A stretch of 64,000 bases of DNA from Deroplatys truncata (GCA_030765065.1 CM060977.1:130576295-130640294); one strand, 5' to 3'. Numbered from the stretch's first letter, positions 24,317 to 34,416 are shown. Program-made: numbers and translations. Notes: generated from the sequence alone by a model not told the origin.

Positions 24317-26271
24317 TAACTGGCGCAACAGTTCTAGACACGTGAAAATCTTAATGACAGCTATGAAGCGAGTTACGTACCAGATCAAGAGGTGACCGGT
24401 CGTCTGCATGCTGCAGGAGTGCGTGGGACAGTCATTGTCAAATATCCGCACACTGCTTATGCAATGCACTACACGATAAACTTATAGTTATATACAGTGT
24501 ATTTAAATCCACCGCTGTAAAATACCCTTAATATAAAAACACTGTCAAACATTAGCCTCCAGTTCTTCCACACCCGTCAGCCCTTCCTCTTCTGCGGAAT
24601 CACTCACATCATTGCCGCCATCACTGCTGTCGCTACTTTCTGCACCATTATCCTGGATGAGAATTTTTTCTAATTGATTTTCTGCAATTCTGTATTTTTT
24701 GAAATAAGGATTCTCTATTTATTAAACATGTCGATATACATTTTCCCATCTGGCCTTCCAATTTCTGCAAATCGCTGGCGACATAACTGCTCCACATCTT
24801 TTAGTTTAAAAGTGATATTTCTGCTGGCCACCCAGTTTTTGACATCAGCCCAGATTAATTCGATTGGGTTTAGATCTGGGTGATACGGTGGCAGTCTTAA
24901 GTACATTATGGCGATGTTGTATTAATATCTGGCCACGTATTATGAGTTATGACTTCTGAAGGGATTTGTTGGCTTTAACTAAGTTATATTTGTTTTACTC
25001 ATGCTTTCATCAAAAGCTATATTATGCCTAAGCAACCAGATTTTTATTTCTTCTTTCAAGGAATTTGAGGTACATTTGTCAATTTGAATGTTACCACATT
25101 GTGAAGCATTATCGATAACCAGAATAGACCCAGCATGCATATTAGGTATCAACATGGTGTTGATCCACTTCATGTAATTTTCTGTATTCATTTCTTGATG
25201 AAAATCTCTTGTTTTTTGTTGCGACTTGTAAAAGAAGGGCATTTGGAACGAACAGCATGAACGATAATAAGTATTTACCCTTTGGCAACAGGTGCCTGAA
25301 AACCTAATTCGCTATCGTCATTTCAACTTTTAGATGTATGACTGCTGTGTATGTACGACTCATCTTCATACACTATAGTTTGACCCTCTAATTTGTATCT
25401 CTGAGTAAGGTACTCTTTCAGCACAGAGATCGTATGTCGTGCTTTTCTATTAGAACTCTATTTGGTTTCGTTTTCTTCCACTTAACCCCTAAATCTTTTA
25501 TAATTTTTCTGAGATTTGTAGTAGCATCTTGAAAATTTAGGCTGATATAAGTACATATAAAATTATAGTCATTTGGAAAGTTAGTATCAGACTGCAAAAT
25601 TCAGTGCCATAGCCAGGATTTGAGACTTGTAGTACCACCTTGAACATTTATGACATCTTTCAGATTGATGAGCAATCTGCTTATTGTTGGCACAGTTTTT
25701 TCTTCCACATAGAAATTGTGAATCGTGCACCGACTGACGCATTTGTCGAAATCGTCTATTTTTGTAATAGGTTTAGGGACCTTATGTTTCTTCACAGGTG
25801 TGTCAAATGGTACTCTTTCATCCATATGGTTTTTCTTATGTTTGAGAACTCTGGAAACGGAACTCGGTGAAACAGTTGCTTTTGCTACTCTTTCTTTCAC
25901 TCTCTTAAGGCTTTTGTAGAACTCGGGTAAACATATATTTACTTCCTTCATCTCTGCTTCTTGCTTCATGAAGTCGAGGACATTTGCTATTATTTCCCTG
26001 CTTTGAATACGTAATACCTTACCATTTAACTTTGAAAACGTAGGAGCCATGGTTATAAATATCACAAATATAAAATAAGCACTACTTACGTACTGCTCTC
26101 TTTTAAATTACAAGATGCGGAAACTTTCTATGCAGACTGTATGTGTTACGCACTGTGAGTAAGCAAAGGTATTATATCGCTTTCGCTGATTAAGCTAAAC
26201 ATAAACCATTCCTAGGCTCGGCAGCTGGGGTGGCAATCAAGGTCACGATTCCAGAAGTTTTGCGCCAGTTA
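24317..26271 (-). mobile_element. Tc1/IS630-superfamily transposon nested in Tc1
   Basis: A 1,955-bp element with ends TAACTGGCGCAACAGTTCTA and, on the other strand, TAACTGGCGCAAAACTTCTG, flanked by TA (24,315-24,316 and 26,272-26,273). The termini repeat for about 20 bp with two mismatches. It interrupts the Tc1 transposase at about codon 6. It encodes one degenerate transposase reading right to left. Confidence 0.9.
24545..26065 (-). pseudogene. Tc1/IS630-type transposase with long D-E spacing
   Basis: The open N-terminal segment (26,065-25,601, 154 codons) looks like a DNA-binding region, with VSPSSVSRVLKHKK as a helix-turn-helix-like stretch. Catalytic residues follow in separate frames: VYEDESYIH (about 25,365), SILVIDNASQCGN (about 25,110) and LPPYHPDLNPIELIWADVK (about 24,860). 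The second Asp to Glu distance is far larger than in Tc1 or mariner, as in an arthropod IS630-like group using the RLPPYHPDLNPIE motif. The protein would end in a Ser/Asp/Glu-rich acidic tail (about 24,640-24,550). Stops and shifts occur near 25,600, 25,240, 24,980 and 24,715. Confidence 0.75.
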
Positions 26272-26273
26272 TA

Positions 26274-26289
26274 CCATGGAGCGTCCCAT
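26274..26289 (-). pseudogene. Tc1 transposase start, cut off by insertion
   Basis: The ATG at 26,289-26,287 followed by GGACGCTCCATGG encodes MGRSM, matching the start of the copy at 8,119. The rest of the gene resumes at 24,314. Confidence 0.8.
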
Positions 26290-26424
26290 TCTGCTGTTTT
26301 ACGATGTCTAATGACTACCGAGGTCGGGGATAATGAGTACCAGGCAGTAGGTGGTAGCACAATGCACCTAAGATGAAAAACATATGTTTGTGGGGTGTCC
26401 GGATAACTTTGATCACATAGTGTA

Positions 26425-26730
26425 AGTGATTCTGACTCACTTTGTTATGATGATTTGAGAACTGCTTTTAGTTTTTTCTTTCACGCACAGTGTTTACACA
26501 ACTTTACTTCAAAAATATAGAGTTGAGCCAGTAGATGATCAGTATTGTTGAAGGGAAATTTATCACTTCTTGGAGGGAACTTTCTCAATACAGACTTCTA
26601 AGTTATTAGGTTCTTACACCTGTAGATGTTGGTTACTATTTGTAATTTTGGCATTGTTGTTAATAGCAGAAAGCCTCTGATTACCATAGCATTAACAGTG
26701 CTATATCGTGATTGAAGTTATGAATACATT
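26425..26730. other. unassigned, upstream of the multicopy gene remnant
   Basis: About 300 bp between the Tc1 end and the ATG at 26,731. It may be the remnant's own leader. No promoter motif that I can support. Confidence 0.3.
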
Positions 26731-27929
26731 ATGTCTACACGCAAGTGTGTTAAGAATCCAAATATTTTCTGCTACATTTGTGGAAATTATACAGTGCTTC
26801 AGCAGATAACTGATATAACAGGCTTTGTGAAAAAAGTGTACCATGCTTATTTTAAAATGAAACTTGGTAACCAAGACAAGGCCTGGGCTTCCTGATGCCG
26901 CTATTGTGTTGAAAGTTTCAGATTGTGGATAAAAGGAAAAACGTCATGCATGCCATTTGCAGTTCCTGTGGTAAGGAGGGAGCCTAAAGACCACTTTAAA
27001 GACTGTTATTTCTGTTTCGCTAATGTTAAAGGATGCAATTCGAAAAATAAGATACACGTTGTGTATCCCAGTATTCCTTCAGCCATCACGCCAGTTCCAT
27101 ACGGAGAAGATCTGCCTGCTCCTCTTCCTCCAGCTGTTTTAGAGAACTTGGAAGAAGATGGTGTTGAAAGTGAACCTCATGCAATCACCGAAGACGATTT
27201 TGATGATGTCTACCGCCCTGAAAACGACGTGACTCCACAACTGTTCTCTCAGAGTGAACTAAATGATTTAGTACTGATTTGAAATTGTCTAAGGAATCTG
27301 AGAGTTATTAGGCTCCCGTCTTAAAAATAAGAATCTTCTGGAACCAGGAACACGCTGCTCATGGTGCAGACACAGAGAACAAGAGATAGTTCCTTTTTTC
27401 TCACAGATCGAGTCCTGGGTTTACTGCAATAACATAAACGCGTGAATGCACTTTTATGACATTAAACATGATCCTACTCAGTGGAGACTTTTTATAGATT
27501 CATCAAAGAGGAGCCTGAAAGGCGTGTTAATGCATAATGGGAATGTGCATGGGTCCATTTCTGCCACAAATGCAGTTTAAATGAATGAGACATTTGAAAA
27601 CATGAAGATACTTTTAACAAATATCCAATACAGGAACACAAATGGCGTATCTGCGGTAATTTCAAAGTTATTGGAAATACTATTAGGACAACAAGCTGGG
27701 TTCACAAAAATGCCTTGTTTTCTGTGCGAATGGAACAGTCAGGCAAAGCAAAGACATTGGAGTGTGAAAGTATGGCCACAGCGAAGAATCTTGTTGCCTG
27801 GAACTAAAAACATCCTGCACGAACCACTTGTAGAGAGAAAGAAGGTATTGCTTCCGCCACTACACATAAAATTGGGCTTGATGAAGCAATTTGTAAGAGC
27901 TCTACCACAGGATGGACCCTGCTTGAAGT

Positions 27930-29024
27930 GGTAAACTTGCAAATATTATATTTAATTTGTTAAGCCCCACGTTTGGGAGCCAATTTGAAGTGGTATTATT
28001 TATTTGTTGAGCCCCACGTTTGGGAGCCAATTTGCGATGGTAAATTTATAATGTTATTTGTGTATGTGTGTTTACTCCACTTGGTGAAGCCATTTTGTGA
28101 CGTGATTCTTTATAATGTTTGTTAGCTCCATCTGGTGTTAGCAATTTGCGGCAGTATTAATGTTTGTTTGAAAGAATGCTACTGTTATTTTATTTAATTT
28201 TGGTTCTCTGTTCTCCGGCTAGCTATTATCGTTTTGGTCGAGCACTTCTCTTTATACAGGTTGTGTAAACGGAAAGGAATCTTTTATCCAAAGTTAACGC
28301 TGATGAAAGAATTTGTTTTACACTTTTTATTGTCGAACACATTCACTATCACATTTACACTTTGATCTTAACACTCGCCGAACTGAAACTGTTATAATAA
28401 CTTATTTACTGATCATTCTTAATTCACGTACTTCAACTTTTTGTATCATTAACTTTACAATACTTGAGATTTTTCATAACTCTGATACGCGTAACTTGCA
28501 AATCGATAGCCGACGTGTAATATTTCTGCTGGACTGAAGGCGACATGTAGCATACAAATATTTTCGACGAACTGACGTAAAGACGATGTGTAGTGTACAA
28601 ATATTTTTGATGAACTGACGGGGTCTATCTCTAACCTAGCCCTTTTTATACTCCTACACCCCGATATGCCTAAAGATTATAACTGAATTGCTATTGGCTA
28701 ATAAAACGCGCCAACATTAGCGTCTATTTTTATATCCAATGAAAATTATGAATACATATGCTCTAGGTATAATGTTCCAGCAAATTCTAAATGAAAACGC
28801 GCCAACATCACGTAACTTCCTCGTCTCTAATAATGATAAACAGCTCACCCCCTCGCTGCATTATTGCACGCTATTATTGTCAGTTTCAGTAAGACCGTAT
28901 AAACTTACTTCTCAACAATAATTACAATCAACAAACATCTCAAATCAATGTCACATAAAAATGCATATTCATATTATAATCATTCTTTACATTTAAATAA
29001 TTTATGATACAAATTACTGCATCA
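27930..29024 (-). mobile_element. LTR-like insertion with repeated primer-site-like motifs
   Basis: Interrupts the gene remnant at 26,731-29,515. TGCTTGAAGT (27,920-27,929) and TGCTTCAAGT (29,025-29,034) flank it as an imperfect 10-bp duplication, of which AAGT alone would be a typical 4-bp LTR-element duplication. The left ~220 bp is a tandem array of a tRNA-Lys-3'-like motif. The remainder (28,150-29,024) matches the LTR-like block at 2,325-3,190. No coding interior, so a solo LTR plus primer-site region, oriented right to left, is my reading. Confidence 0.65.
27958..28175 (-). repeat. tandem array of a primer-binding-site-like motif
   Basis: GCCCCACGTTTGGGAGCCAA occurs twice exactly (about 27,964 and 28,010). 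Two decayed units follow (CTCCACTTGGTGAAGCCA at about 28,076 and GCTCCATCTGGTGTTAGCAA at about 28,124). Units are about 45-65 bp. The plus strand resembles the 3' end of tRNA-Lys(CUU) including CCA, so the minus strand would act as the primer-binding site. Confidence 0.7.
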
Positions 29025-29515
29025 TGCTTCAAGTACCTTTCTAAGAAATTTACCTCCATTACACAAGACAAATTAAAGGTTGGAATTTTTGTTGGTCCTC
29101 AAATAAAGAAATTAATGAAGGATGAATATTTTGAGAAGACAATGAATGAGAGAGAAATAGACGCATGGCCCGTCTTCCGATCAGTTACTGAAAACTTCTT
29201 AGGCAATAACAAAGATCCTAATTACAAGATCATTGTCGAAACAATTAGGAAAATCTCAAAAAGATGGGTTGTAACATGAGTGTAACGGTGCATTTTCTGT
29301 ATTCACATAACGACTACTTTCCAGAAAATCTGGGACATTATAGTGAAGAGCAGGATGAACGCTTTCACCAAGATATTAAGGAAATGGAGAGGAGATACCA
29401 GGGGAGATGGAATGAAACTGTGATGGCCGACTGCTGTTGGATGTTGAGGAGGGACAGTCATCTTCAAGAATCTGCAAGGAAGTCAAGAAGAGAAAGTTTG
29501 AAAAAAATTAAATGA

Positions 29516-29863
29516 AAGACTTTGACTTCTTGTTTTGTTAAAATATAGTCATGAAATAAATTAGGGGGTTCTTGAGAGTATTCTTAAAATGTTTCTTGAA
29601 TAAAAACATACCTTGTATGAAATGGTATTCGAATACTTTTCTACGCTCATTTGTAAAATTGTCAAAACATTTCTTATTTTGTGTAAAAACCTGATGTGTT
29701 AGAAAAAAACGCGGGTTATTTCTGGAATCAGCATAAAAATTTGATTCAAGAAGACCTACTTTTAAGAAATCAACTGACAAAAAGTGTAATCAAACAAATG
29801 CCAATGATGCACATCACGTGCTCTCATGTTTGAATGATTTTCGTTATGGTGCTTTTGAGTTAA
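29516..29863. other. unassigned spacer
   Basis: About 350 bp after the gene remnant. An 80-codon minus-strand ORF here shows no motif. Confidence 0.3.
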
Positions 29864-30135
29864 CTCCACAATACGTGTAGTCCGTAATGTCAGACAAGAA
29901 CAACATAAGCACAATTTAAAAATAGGCGGATACTATTAGGTGAAATAAAGACATTCTAATTATTTATTACTCTAAAGAAGTGAATTTTTCCCTTGAAAAT
30001 AATGTCTCTGTAACTGAAGTGGAAAACACTCTAAAAACGTTTGGGTGTATTTACACAATTCTTGTCATCACTGACTGTACACTCTAGTGCAAGCCTGAGA
30101 ACTGCCTCTTAAAGAGTGTGATGGGCTAATCGTCT
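29864..30135 (+). repeat. dispersed repeat, copy 1 (partner 63,325-63,625)
   Basis: Shares ordered blocks with 63,325-63,625: AGTCCG...AGACAAGAACA, TTTTAATTATTTATT-like sequence, GTGGAAAA(C/T)(A/G)CTC, ATCAC(T/C)GACTGT(A/G)CACTCTA and GCAAGCCTG. No coding or terminal-repeat structure. Family unknown. Confidence 0.6.
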
Positions 30136-30159
30136 TCGCTATAAGGAAGAGTAGTAGAA

Positions 30160-30275
30160 CGACGTTCGCTCACGTTAATGGGCCAGATCCCCACTGACCT
30201 GTACGTATTTGGAATTGCACCGTTGAGTTCTGCAACTCTTTTAACGCACGAAGAGATATCTAACACGTGAAACAC
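30160..30275 (-). repeat. dispersed repeat, partner of 62,495-62,590
   Basis: The reverse complement shares CTTCGTGCGTTAA(A/G)AGAGTT, ACTCAA and GTGAGTAGGG-like blocks with 62,495-62,590. About 100 bp, type unknown. Confidence 0.45.
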
Positions 30276-30294
30276 TGTGCTGTTTGGCCACCTG

Positions 30295-30475
30295 GTATAG
30301 CGTCCAGTTGTTAAACATTTGACTACTGCTATTACCTTTGTATTTATAACGAAATTTGTAATGTGGCTACTTCTGCAGAGGTGTGTATCGATTAAAGCGA
30401 ATAAGCTTTCATAAGAACGGCTTTTATATACATTAATAAATTAGAGAGGGTAAAGAAAGACATTTTAATGTAGCA
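30295..30475 (-). mobile_element. HLE fragment
   Basis: Matches the non-hairpin third of older HLE copies (TATAGCGTCCAGTTGTTAAACATTTGACTA, TTTATAACGAAATTTG, CTACTTCTGCAGAGG). Divergent and truncated at both sides. Confidence 0.5.
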
Positions 30476-30871
30476 TGTAAGATTTTAATTCATCGACTAG
30501 TGAAACTAATTTTTAATTTCAATATTACCAACAATTAATTTGGGATGCCTTGGGAATTCTGAGCACAGTGGTGGTGCTTCGAAACTGGCTGGTTTCGTGT
30601 ATAGATTATTAGAAGGCTTCAGCTTAATTTGAAATTCAAATCGTAGCACTGCATTACAGTTTTCCCATACTTGTATTCCTATCTGTAGCCGTTAAAGCAG
30701 TGTTCCGTGAAATTGTTTGCTCGTTACTGCTTAGCCGTCAACATTCCGATAATGTTAATAAAATGAAAGAAAACCGTGATTGACAGGGCTAATAGCTTCC
30801 TTTGTAAATGGGTTATACATCCGCCATCGTAATAAAGCAAATATTGAAGCAAAAATCTGATATACGGCATA

Positions 30872-30943
30872 GACATGACTTTCTCTACTCACTCCTCTAA
30901 AAACTACTCTTACTAAAATGATAATTGACCTAATGTAATTGAT
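30872..30943 (+). mobile_element. HLE 5' fragment cut by a piggyBac-type insertion
   Basis: GACATGACTTTCTCTACTC and about 60 bp of degraded consensus run up to the TTAA at 30,944, where the piggyBac-like element begins. Confidence 0.45.
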
Positions 30944-31284
30944 TAACCTTCCACATACCAAGCGGGGTACTGCAGGACCCCAATATAACTACTTTATTAT
31001 TTGTAGCCTTTACAAATATTTTGTCTTTTTCAGACCATATGACATTATTAAGCCTTCACCATTAAGCACTACCATTGTTGAACTTTTCAAATATATTTAT
31101 CTATATCATAAATAATAATTAAAATATAATTGGGTTTCTCTGGCACCCAGCCTGGGATTCCGTGTGACAAGAAAGCATGCATGTATAAATGCACATTATA
31201 GACGTTTATGTTGGTACAAGTGTGACCTGAATGTTTTAAATTTTAATGCGTTGTAGTGTGTAATTATTTTGAATCTATTATATA

Positions 31285-32564
31285 GGTGCTTTCAACAAGT
31301 CTCCAAGCTTTAACATGTGATAGCTGCCGTTGTTATGGAGATACAGCAGTCATTTTTTTCATGTGGTTACAGTTGTTATTCACAAATAATCGTGGAACGC
31401 TACACCATTCAGCAACACGTAGAAATTGTGAAAAATTATTATAAAAATGGATCATCTGTTCGCCAAACCTTCCGTGTATTGCGTGAAGTTTACGGTGTGC
31501 ATAATCGTCCCTGCGAGAGAACGATTCGGCGTTTAATCGATACATTAGAAAGAAGGGATTCTGTCAGTGATTAAAGTAGTCCTGTACATAATCGACGTAA
31601 GCGCTCCAACGAAAACATAGGCGCCGTTCTGAGAGTGTAGGCGAAAACGGAAACAAATCAATTACTCGTCGAGCGCAAGAATTGGGGATTTCGCCGACCA
31701 CAGCTTGGCGAATTCTGCATCTGGAATTGACGTTTCACGCTTACAAAATTGTGCTAACTCAGAACTAAAGCCCAACGACCATAGGTTGCGCCGTGTATTC
31801 GCTGACTGGGCTATGGAGCAATTGAAAGCTGGCCCGGATTTTTGTCGAAAAATCATCTTCAGGGACGAGGCCCAACTTTGGATGGATGGTTGTGTTAACA
31901 AACAAAATTTCTGCTATTGGAGCAATCACAATCCAATGCAGATTCAAGAACGACCACTTCATCCACTAAAGGTTACTGTGTGGTGTGGAGTTTGGTATGG
32001 TGGAACCATTGATCCATTTTTTTTCCAAGATGAAGATGGAGAAGCTCTAACTTCAATGGATAAAGATACCGGACACTTATAAGGGACTATTTTTGGCCTC
32101 AATTGGATGATATGGGTCTCAGAAACATCTGGTTCCAGCATTATAGTGCCACATGTCATACTGCTCTCGAAATAATCGATCTTTTGAAGGAGAAGTTCAC
32201 AGGTTTCATCATTTCCCGTGGTGGTGATGTTAACTGGTCCCCGAGGTCATGTGATTTAACGCCGTTGGATTACTTCTTGTGGGGTTATGTTAAATATCGA
32301 GTTTATGTCAACAAGCCAGAAACAGTAACTGATCTTATGAATAACATCACGCGTGTTATTCGTGAAGTTGGACCTAATTTACGTTCTTCTGTCATTGAAA
32401 ATTGGGTCAACCCAATGAAGTCGCGGCGGTCACTTAACTGTTGTTCTCTTCCACACATAATGACATTAATTATATTCCAAAATAAAAAAGAAATAAACCT
32501 CTATCATTTATAGACCGTGTTTTATATAAGTTCAAAGATAGGACTTTCTTGTTGAAAGAGCCTC
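31285..32564 (+). mobile_element. mariner-type element of the DD41D group
   Basis: The ends share CTTTCAACAAG in inverted orientation (about 31,289 and 32,546), next to TA dinucleotides. One degenerate transposase fills it, and it sits inside the piggyBac-type shell. The exact outer base is uncertain by a few positions. Confidence 0.75.
31317..32513 (+). pseudogene. DD41D mariner-type transposase, second Asp lost
   Basis: The N-terminal helix-turn-helix region begins around ERYTIQQHVEIVKNYYKNG (31,393). The first catalytic Asp is in KIIFRDEAQLW (31,850). Further blocks are NKQNFCYW and HPLKVTVWCG. The second site reads WFQHYSATCHTA (32,130), with Tyr where the family has Asp. The third Asp is in CDLTPLDYFLWGYVK (32,250). 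Exactly 41 residues separate the second and third positions, which defines the DD41D group. Frame changes or stops near 31,575, 31,640-31,700, 32,080 and 32,440 also disable it. Confidence 0.85.
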
Positions 32565-32626
32565 TATTTCTCTGTCAGTCATTTTATTCAGTTATTGCTG
32601 TAGTAATTTCAAATTGTGAAACAAAA

Positions 32627-32862
32627 ATGTCTCAAACGCGAAAACTACAAAACAAATATGATTTAGATAATGAAGAAAAGGTAATGAAGTTATACAGATA
32701 ATAGAAGCAGAATCAGACTCAGGAGATAGTTATGTGGATCCTGTGAGCAACTGGAAGAAATCGACACAGCTAAAAGACGTTATTAAAGGAAGGGATAACG
32801 AAGGGGTGATTGATGAAATTGGAATGCTAGAGAGACGTACATATATCAGTAAAATACGGTAA
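32627..32862 (+). pseudogene. N-terminal relic of a piggyBac-like protein
   Basis: Begins MSQTRKLQNKYD, then after a frame change reads IIEAESDSGDSYVDPVSNW before stopping at 32,862. The acidic, Ser-rich start is what piggyBac transposase N-termini look like. No catalytic domain is present. The inference rests mainly on its position inside the TTAA-flanked element. Confidence 0.4.
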
Positions 32863-33165
32863 AAGACCGGAAATGTAAAACAAAATTTCGGAGTTTCTAT
32901 TCGTTTGTGTGCAGTGAACACGCAGTTATGAAGACAGAAAAATAGTGCAATAATTGCAGGGATTAAAACACTTTTTACAGAAAATAATATGTGTCAGTCG
33001 AAGTCAAAATTTGAATTAAGAGACTTATCTGGTACATTACATTGTTATTATGTAAGATTACTTTTGTTTCTGTACATTTTCCATGTCCTAGATTTTGCTT
33101 TGGGGTGCTGTGATACCCCTCTTAGTTTTCCGTGTTATATTCTAGCTTGGTATGCAGAAGGTTAA

Positions 33166-33835
33166 ACTATGAAGCTTACATATTGTAAGTTGCCATTGGG
33201 GTCGGCCATCTCAGTATGAAGTTGAGAACACCTTATGGTTTACCGGAAAAAAAATGCGATTCAGTTGAGGAATTTTATGCCATGCCGGCGTTGTGACGCA
33301 GCGATTGTGCCCCAAAGTTATCGGGAGATGGACCGGCAAGTCGGAAGCAAACGAAGATAAGCAACATTCGCGTCCGCATAAACACCAGAAGGCTATCGGT
33401 AGATAAAGACCGGAACTTTCTGAAACTTCTTCTCCCCCATCTGCAGAATGTGTGTCGAGATAGTTCTAGAATGTTCCGTGGCAGATTCTATCGATTATAT
33501 AATCAAGCGCTCTCGCGAAAGGAGTTAAGACTGTAGAGTTGAATCGATCAGTGAAGGAGTAAGCGAATTGATGAGCGCATTTCTGCTGCGATAACAAGTG
33601 CAGTTCTCCGAGAGAGTTTGTGACGTGGAACGAGTGCTACTGCGGAGCGAGAGATTGCAGAAGTCTTGTGTTCGATTCCCTAGTAAGTGAAGTGTCCTGA
33701 AGAATTTGCGTATTTCATTACGGTGTGACAGCGTTGACTAAGCGAAGTCACAATTAAGATGAACTAAATTATAACTTTGAGGTGTCATTGAGAATTTAGA
33801 GAAGTGACAGTAGAAAAGTTGGACAAAGTCACAGG
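33166..33835. other. unassigned, less AT-rich than surroundings
   Basis: About 670 bp. The part at 33,430-33,740, with GCGCTCTCGCGAAAGGAGTT and later GCGGAGCGAGAGATTGC, resembles LTR/leader DNA of gypsy-type elements in general feel only. No ORF, no partner copy in the window. Confidence 0.3.
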
Positions 33836-33837
33836 TT

Positions 33838-33935
33838 TTGCTATGGTAGCTCACTTGCTTAGAGCAACGACACAGAAAGCGGAAGATCCGTGGTTTAAAT
33901 CCCGACTGTGCCATTGAATTTTTTAGTGTGATTTT
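33838..33935 (+). repeat. tRNA-derived SINE head
   Basis: A-box-like GGTAGCTCACTTGCTTAGAG and B-box-like GTGGTTTAAATCCCG, about 45 bp apart, then a shared TTTTTTAGTGTGATTTTACC tail. A second, more decayed copy lies at 34,150. Confidence 0.6.
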
Positions 33936-34147
33936 ACCTTTCCAACCTTGTCCTACACATGGATTGGGTTAAAGAACAGTTAATTACAATTGATTTATCT
34001 AATCGTTGGTTAATTACGAAGCCCGAAACAAAGTACTTACAACATTGTAAGTATGACGTATGTCATCTCAAAATAATTTTGATATTTCGTTGTACTTTAC
34101 AGGATAGATGCGAGTAATGTGTCAATTTAATGTCAGGCTGGCATATT

Positions 34148-34260
34148 GCCACGGTAGCTCAGTTGCTTAGTGCAATGGGTGGAAACCGGAAGATCACGGC
34201 TATGGCATCCAATATTTCAGACTGATTCTACTTTTCCTATTCCTACTACAGCTTAATCTT
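34148..34260 (+). repeat. tRNA-derived SINE head, decayed copy
   Basis: CACGGTAGCTCAGTTGCTTA is a good A box region, and AACCGGAAGATCACGG matches the copy at 33,838. The B box is largely lost (CTATGGCATCC). Confidence 0.5.
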
Positions 34261-34315
34261 CTATTTGTTTCATAATTGAGATAAGCTTTCATTTGAAGGA
34301 GGAATTGTATTGTTG

Positions 34316-34416
34316 TTGCCCCACGTATGGAAGCCAAATTGAAGGAGTAGTATTAATCTTTAAATTATTTCCCCACGTTTAGGTGCCAATTTGGAGTAGG
34401 TTGTGTTGTAGTTCTA
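34316..34416 (-). repeat. primer-binding-site-like motif pair
   Basis: GCCCCACGTATGGAAGCCAA (about 34,319) and CCCCACGTTTAGGTGCCAAT (about 34,370), spaced about 52 bp. Same motif as the array at 27,958, here just left of a different LTR-like block. Confidence 0.6.

Larger units (their letters stand above)
23239..26422 (-). mobile_element. Tc1-type transposon split by a second DNA transposon
   Basis: TA-flanked ends (23,237-23,238 and 26,423-26,424), with CACTACGTGATCAAAAGTAT at the left and the complement of CACTATGTGATCAAAG at the right. The Tc1 parts are 23,239-24,314 and 26,274-26,422. The middle 1,955 bp is a different element. Joined, the Tc1 would be about 1.23 kb, matching the copy at 7,986. 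Confidence 0.9.
26731..29515 (+). pseudogene. degenerate gene of an arthropod-type multicopy protein of unknown function
   Basis: Starts MSTRKCVKNPNIFCYICGNY and continues through C-x2-C pairs (FCYIC, CRYC, DCYFC) into REPKDHFKDCYFCFANVKG. Later blocks include FIDSSKRSLKG-like sequence (27,490), LLGQQAGFTKMPCFLCEW (27,685), VLLPPLHIKLGLMKQFV (27,845), VGIFVGPQIKKLMKD (29,078), NFLGNNKDPNYK (29,197), GCNMSVTVHFLYSHNDYFPE (29,265) and RFHQDIKEMERRYQGRWNE (29,360). I recognise this as a protein repeated many times in arthropod genomes and therefore probably transposon-derived, but I cannot name a function. Several stops and frame changes occur, plus a 1,095-bp insertion at 27,930-29,024. Removing the insertion rejoins CLK with YLSKKF in frame. 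Confidence 0.7.
30948..33161 (+). mobile_element. piggyBac-type element, mostly deleted, containing a mariner
   Basis: TTAA at 30,944-30,947 and 33,162-33,165 flank ends that read CCTTCCACATACCAAGCGGG and, on the other strand, CCTTCTGCATACCAAGCTAG. Inner repeats GGGGTACTGCAGGACCCC and, inverted, GGGGTATCACAGCACCCC support the pairing. TTAA targeting is the piggyBac hallmark. The interior keeps only a short N-terminal coding relic and is occupied by a nested mariner (31,285-32,564). Without it the element is about 0.93 kb, i.e. non-autonomous. Confidence 0.8.
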
